Source of the DNA: Bacteroidota bacterium | Lineage (GTDB): Bacteria > Bacteroidota > Bacteroidia > Bacteroidales > Prolixibacteraceae | Assembly (NCBI GenBank): GCA_024278975.1 | Contig: JAJRSD010000039.1 | Span: 1-64,000, forward strand | Direction of reading: 5' to 3' | DNA: 64,000 bases | Shown: positions 60,521-64,000 of the stretch, in pieces | Position numbering within the stretch: position 1 is the stretch's first letter | Layout of the letters: the number at the start of each line of letters is the position of its first letter | Notes under the pieces: model-generated | What the model was told of the DNA's origin: nothing | The model's database searches: none | The model's input: the letters and a program-made list of their open reading frames with translations, nothing else | Position numbers and translations under genes: made by a program

Positions 60521-63500
60521 TTAATCTATTTTTTCAACTATTATTTTAGTAACCACATTCTTATCAATCTCAACTTCTTTGGCACTTTCGTCATTCAAAT
60601 TATCAACTAAAACAAGTTGATTTGCCAGAGTTTGCGTGCAAATATAATCTTTATAATTTAATACTGCTTTATTAAATTCATCGTGTTTTGCAATAGTGAG
60701 GTTAACGCGGTCGGTAACCTCAAAGTTACTTTCCTTCCGCAAATTCTGAATTTTATTGATGAACTCTCTTGCAATTCCTTCCTGCTTTAATTCATCAGTA
60801 ATATTAATATCTAATGCAACCGTTAATTGTCCTTCGGTGGCTACAGTTAATCCCGGAATATCCTCGGTTTGGATTTCAACATCTTCAAGAGTAAGAGTTA
60901 TTTTTTCATCGCCAACAAAGATTTCAAAATTACCCGTTTTTTCAAATCCAGCAATATCTGCCTGCCCCAATTGATTTACTGTGCCGGCAATCTGTTTCAT
61001 CAGTTTTCCAAATTTTGGTCCCAGTGTTTTAAAATTAGGCTTAATTTTTTTACTGATAATTCCTGAAGTATCAGTTAAAAACTCAACCTCTTTTACATTT
61101 ACTTCGGCAAGAATAATATTTTTTACTGCATTGAATTGTTTCTGGAAATGAGGATTTAGAACCGGCACAATAATTTTTGCAAGTGGCTGACGTACTTTTA
61201 ATTTCTCTTTACGACGAAGTGCCAAAACCATTGACGAAGCTTTTTGCGCAATCGCCATTTTTCCCTCTAAATCTTTATCTATTAACTTTTCGTTAAAAGC
61301 CGGAAAGTCGATTAAATGAATACTTTGGTCGGTCTCGTTTCCTGTTGCTTTATTTAGGTCGGAAAATAATAAATCGGCATAAAAGGGTGCGATTGGTGCC
61401 ATTAATTTTGCCACAGTTGTTAAGCAAGTATATAATGTTTGGTATGCCGAAATTTTATCGGTTGAATATTCGCCTCCCCAATATCTTTTGCGGCTTAAAC
61501 GAACAAACCAGTTACTCAGATTCTCTGACACAAACTCAGAAATTGCACGTCCGGCGCGAGTGGGTTCGTAATTTTCGTAACTCTCTTCAACATCTTTTAT
61601 CAACGAATTTAGTAGCGAAATAACCCAGCGATCGATTTCAGTTCGCTCTTCCACAGGAATTTCTTCCTCAGAAAAAGTAAAACCATCAACATTTGCATAA
61701 AGTGCAAAAAAGTTATAAGTATTGTAAAGTGTGCCAAAGAATTTTCGTCTTACCTCTTCAACACCACCAATGTCAAATTTCAGATTATCCCAGGGTTGTG
61801 CGTTGGTTATCATGTACCAACGCAGCGGGTCGGAGCCGTATTTTTCAATAGTCTCAAACGGGTCAGCGGCATTTCCAAGTCGCTTCGACATTTTGTTGCC
61901 GGCTTTATCGAGTACCAGTCCGTTTGAAATTATATTTTTAAAAGCTACCGAATCGTTAATCATTGTAGAAATGGCGTGCAATGTAAAAAACCAGCCACGT
62001 GTTTGGTCAACACCTTCAGCAATAAAATCGGCGGGAAAAAGAGAAGCCCCACCCCGATTCTCCTTCAGGGGGAGGGAGTTAAGAAGAGAACCATTTTCAA
62101 ACGGATAATGATGTTGTGCATATGGCATTGCACCAGAGTCGAACCAGACATCAATTAAATCGGGTTCGCGGAACATTTTTTTGCCAGAAGGTGAAACCAA
62201 AAATATTTTATCGACATAAGGTTTGTGTAAATCTGCTTTATCGTAATTATCTTTCGAGTTGTTTCCAACTTCAAAACCTTCGTAAGGATTTTCATCCATA
62301 AATCCGATTTCAATAGCTTTATCAATTTCAGTCATCAACTCTTTGGTTGAACCGATACAAATTTCTTCGGTGCCATCTTCAGTTCTCCAAATTGGTAGCG
62401 GAGTTCCCCAAAATCGTGAGCGACTTAAATTCCAATCTACCAGATTCTCAAGCCAATTTCCAAAACGCCCGGTTCCTGTCGATTCAGGTTTCCAGTTAAT
62501 AGTTTTGTTCAGCTCCACCATTCTTTCTTTTACTGCTGTAGTTTTTATAAACCACGAGTCGAGTGGGTAGTATAAAACTGGTTTATCGGTTCGCCAGCAA
62601 TGCGGATAACTATGAACGTGTTTTTCAATTTTAAAGGCTTTGTTTTGCTGTTTTAACATTACCGCGATATCAATATCAACAGTGGTGGCGTTATCTTCCA
62701 GTTTATCGTCAAACTCATTTTTAACAAACCTCCCACCAAAGTCGTGATAGTTTTCGATGTTTACGTATTTCTCAACGAAACTTTTATCCAGATTTTTTGT
62801 GGGAAAAAACCGTCCTTGCTTATCAACCAAAGCTTGCATTTTCCCCTCTAAGTCTTCAACAATTAACGGAGATATGCCATTTTGTTTTGCAACCCAGTCG
62901 TCGTCGGCACCAAAGGTAGGTGCAATATGTACAATTCCGGTACCATCTTCGATAGTTACAAAATCGCCGGTAATAACTTCAAAAGCTTTGCCTTTTGGTT
63001 TTACCCACTCAATTAACTGTTCGTATTGAACGCCTTTTAATTCGTTGCCTTTATATTCGCTTAAAATTGTATATGGAATATTTTTATCTCCTTTTTTATA
63101 TTCATCAAACAACAAGTCTGCGCCCTTTTCATTAAAATAAACACTGAAAAGATCTTTTGCCAAAATAAGTGTTGCCGGAATTCCAGTGTACGGATTAAAC
63201 GTTTTAACTTTTACATATTTAATGCCGGGGCCAACACAAAGTGCAGTGTTTGATGGCAGCGTCCAGGGTGTTGTTGTCCATGCCAAAAAGTAAACATCGC
63301 TGTCAACTCCTTCAAAAAGAAACTCTGATTTTTCGTTTCTGATGGCTTTAAACTGTGCAATCGCGGTGGTATCTTTTACATCGCGGTAACAGCCGGGTTG
63401 ATTTAACTCGTGCGAACTTAATCCGGTTCCGGCTGCCGGCGAATATGGCTGAATTGTGTATCCTTTGTACATCAATCCTTTGTCGTAAATTTTCTTTAAA

Positions 63501-63991
63501 ATCCACCAAACCGATTCGATATAACGATTGTCGAAGGTTACATACGGATCGTCCATATTTACCCAGTAACCCATAATACGGGTAAGTTCTTCCCATTCGC
63601 GCGTGTATTTCATCACCTCGGTTCGGCACGACTGATTATACTCTTCAACCGAAATTTTTTTACCAATATCTTCTTTAGTAATATTTAGTGCCTTTTCAAC
63701 GCTTAATTCAACGGGCAACCCGTGCGTGTCCCAACCGGCTTTCCGGTGAACACGAAATCCTTTCATTGTTTTGTATCGACAAAAGATATCTTTAATGGCA
63801 CGCGCCATAACATGATGAATTCCCGGCATTCCGTTTGCCGATGGCGGACCTTCGTAAAATACAAATGTTGGATTGCCTTCGCGGGTCGAAATACTTTTAT
63901 GAAAAGTATCATCATTTTCCCAACGTTTTAACATCTCCTTGTTAACCTGCGATAAATCTAACTGCTTATATTCCTGAAACTTATTACTCAT
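60521..63991 (-). CDS. ileS: isoleucyl-tRNA synthetase
   Basis: 1156 residues. Class I synthetase with MPGIHHVMARA (HIGH) near 57, editing domain (about 190-400, TPWTLPSNTALCVGPG), KMSKRLGNAADPFETI near 702 (KMSKS), and the anticodon/C-terminal domains. Charges tRNA-Ile and edits Val. The segment PFENGSLLNSLPLKENRGGA (about residues 628-647) has a stretch encoded by a copy of the GC-rich repeat (62045-62086), between conserved YAQHHYPFE and FPADFIAEGVDQTRGW, where relatives have a short loop. The start at 63991 is clear (MSNKFQEYK), and the gene is complete within the window. Confidence 0.97.
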   Translation of the reverse strand: MSNKFQEYKQLDLSQVNKEMLKRWENDDTFHKSISTREGNPTFVFYEGPPSANGMPGIHHVMARAIKDIFCRYKTMKGFRVHRKAGWDTHGLPVELSVEKALNITKEDIGKKISVEEYNQSCRTEVMKYTREWEELTRIMGYWVNMDDPYVTFDNRYIESVWWILKKIYDKGLMYKGYTIQPYSPAAGTGLSSHELNQPGCYRDVKDTTAIAQFKAIRNEKSEFLFEGVDSDVYFLAWTTTPWTLPSNTALCVGPGIKYVKVKTFNPYTGIPATLILAKDLFSVYFNEKGADLLFDEYKKGDKNIPYTILSEYKGNELKGVQYEQLIEWVKPKGKAFEVITGDFVTIEDGTGIVHIAPTFGADDDWVAKQNGISPLIVEDLEGKMQALVDKQGRFFPTKNLDKSFVEKYVNIENYHDFGGRFVKNEFDDKLEDNATTVDIDIAVMLKQQNKAFKIEKHVHSYPHCWRTDKPVLYYPLDSWFIKTTAVKERMVELNKTINWKPESTGTGRFGNWLENLVDWNLSRSRFWGTPLPIWRTEDGTEEICIGSTKELMTEIDKAIEIGFMDENPYEGFEVGNNSKDNYDKADLHKPYVDKIFLVSPSGKKMFREPDLIDVWFDSGAMPYAQHHYPFENGSLLNSLPLKENRGGASLFPADFIAEGVDQTRGWFFTLHAISTMINDSVAFKNIISNGLVLDKAGNKMSKRLGNAADPFETIEKYGSDPLRWYMITNAQPWDNLKFDIGGVEEVRRKFFGTLYNTYNFFALYANVDGFTFSEEEIPVEERTEIDRWVISLLNSLIKDVEESYENYEPTRAGRAISEFVSENLSNWFVRLSRKRYWGGEYSTDKISAYQTLYTCLTTVAKLMAPIAPFYADLLFSDLNKATGNETDQSIHLIDFPAFNEKLIDKDLEGKMAIAQKASSMVLALRRKEKLKVRQPLAKIIVPVLNPHFQKQFNAVKNIILAEVNVKEVEFLTDTSGIISKKIKPNFKTLGPKFGKLMKQIAGTVNQLGQADIAGFEKTGNFEIFVGDEKITLTLEDVEIQTEDIPGLTVATEGQLTVALDINITDELKQEGIAREFINKIQNLRKESNFEVTDRVNLTIAKHDEFNKAVLNYKDYICTQTLANQLVLVDNLNDESAKEVEIDKNVVTKIIVEKID
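62045..62086 (+). repeat. AGCCCC-family repeat inserted in frame in ileS
   Basis: Plus strand AGCCCCACCCCGATTCTCCT then TCAGGGGGAGGGAGTTAAGAA, the same layout as the intergenic copies (AGCCCC, hairpin arms CTCC/GGAG, end GAGTTAAGAA). Read on the minus strand in the ileS frame it gives LLNSLPLKENRGGA without stop. The flanking ileS codons are conserved, so a whole copy was taken into the gene. Confidence 0.7.
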
Positions 63992-64000
63992 AAGAAAACA

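Overview
The window looks like a chromosomal segment of a free-living, low-GC member of the Bacteroidota, probably of the Marinilabiliales/Prolixibacteraceae type. The evidence is a type IX secretion C-terminal sorting domain on a multicopper oxidase, promoters of the TTTG-N19-21-TAnnTTTG kind, weak or absent ribosome binding sites, a Bacteroides-like tryptophanase, a GH95 fucosidase and a four-gene SUF system. No tRNA, rRNA or CRISPR array was recognised. The placement is inference from gene content only.

Positions 1-26000 (all genes on the minus strand) form a copper/silver homeostasis island. Read in the direction of transcription it holds an AraC regulator with an HMA-like metal-binding domain, a small cysteine-rich envelope protein, a DUF302 protein, a CusA/CusC/CusB-type RND efflux system, two small proteins, a type IX-secreted multicopper oxidase, a short Cys-rich membrane protein, a PII-like regulator, an NDH-2 type dehydrogenase, two small membrane proteins and a DUF3347 lipoprotein. 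It continues with a CopA-CopB-like multicopper oxidase split over two frames, a YHS-thioredoxin-reductase-like flavoprotein, a second HMA-AraC regulator, a Met/His-rich secreted protein, a SHOCT protein, another DUF3347 protein, a haem-binding protein, a GIY-YIG protein, a type IB-1 copper ATPase with three N-terminal metal-binding modules, a TRASH-like protein, a GDCCVxC protein and a secreted HMA protein. The genes together would pump Cu(I) from cytoplasm to periplasm (ATPase), from periplasm to outside (Cus), oxidise it (multicopper oxidases) and buffer it (DUF3347, HMBD, Met/His-rich proteins). Three promoters in the island share one motif at nearly constant distance from a -7 element. They lie before copA and before the genes that follow each AraC regulator, so a copper regulon is likely.

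Positions 26000-36900 hold mixed metabolism: a GH95 alpha-L-fucosidase-like enzyme, a DUF5107-TPR lipoprotein, a zinc-ribbon protein, an exported peroxiredoxin, a MITE-like element with terminal inverted repeats and a 7-bp target duplication beside a broken gene, epoxyqueuosine reductase, a mandelate-racemase-type enzyme, SufT and SufE, and rubrerythrin. Positions 36997-42177 are the SUF Fe-S assembly genes sufS, sufD, sufC, sufB. Then come thiL, a small membrane protein, two glycosyltransferases, a Gfo/Idh/MocA oxidoreductase, an unusual multihaem cytochrome-SUMF1 fusion, and a divergent membrane-anchored LamG/winged-helix regulator (49668-52181).

Positions 52264-63991 (minus strand) hold housekeeping genes: tryptophanase, a folate operon (pteridine-reductase-like SDR, folB, folK), a DUF4143 ATPase, riboflavin synthase, cysS, lspA, a DksA/TraR protein and ileS. 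A family of GC-rich palindromic repeats runs through the second half of the window. Two copies lie as opposed pairs that exactly fill gene gaps, one makes up the C-terminus of the SDR, and one is inserted in frame in ileS.
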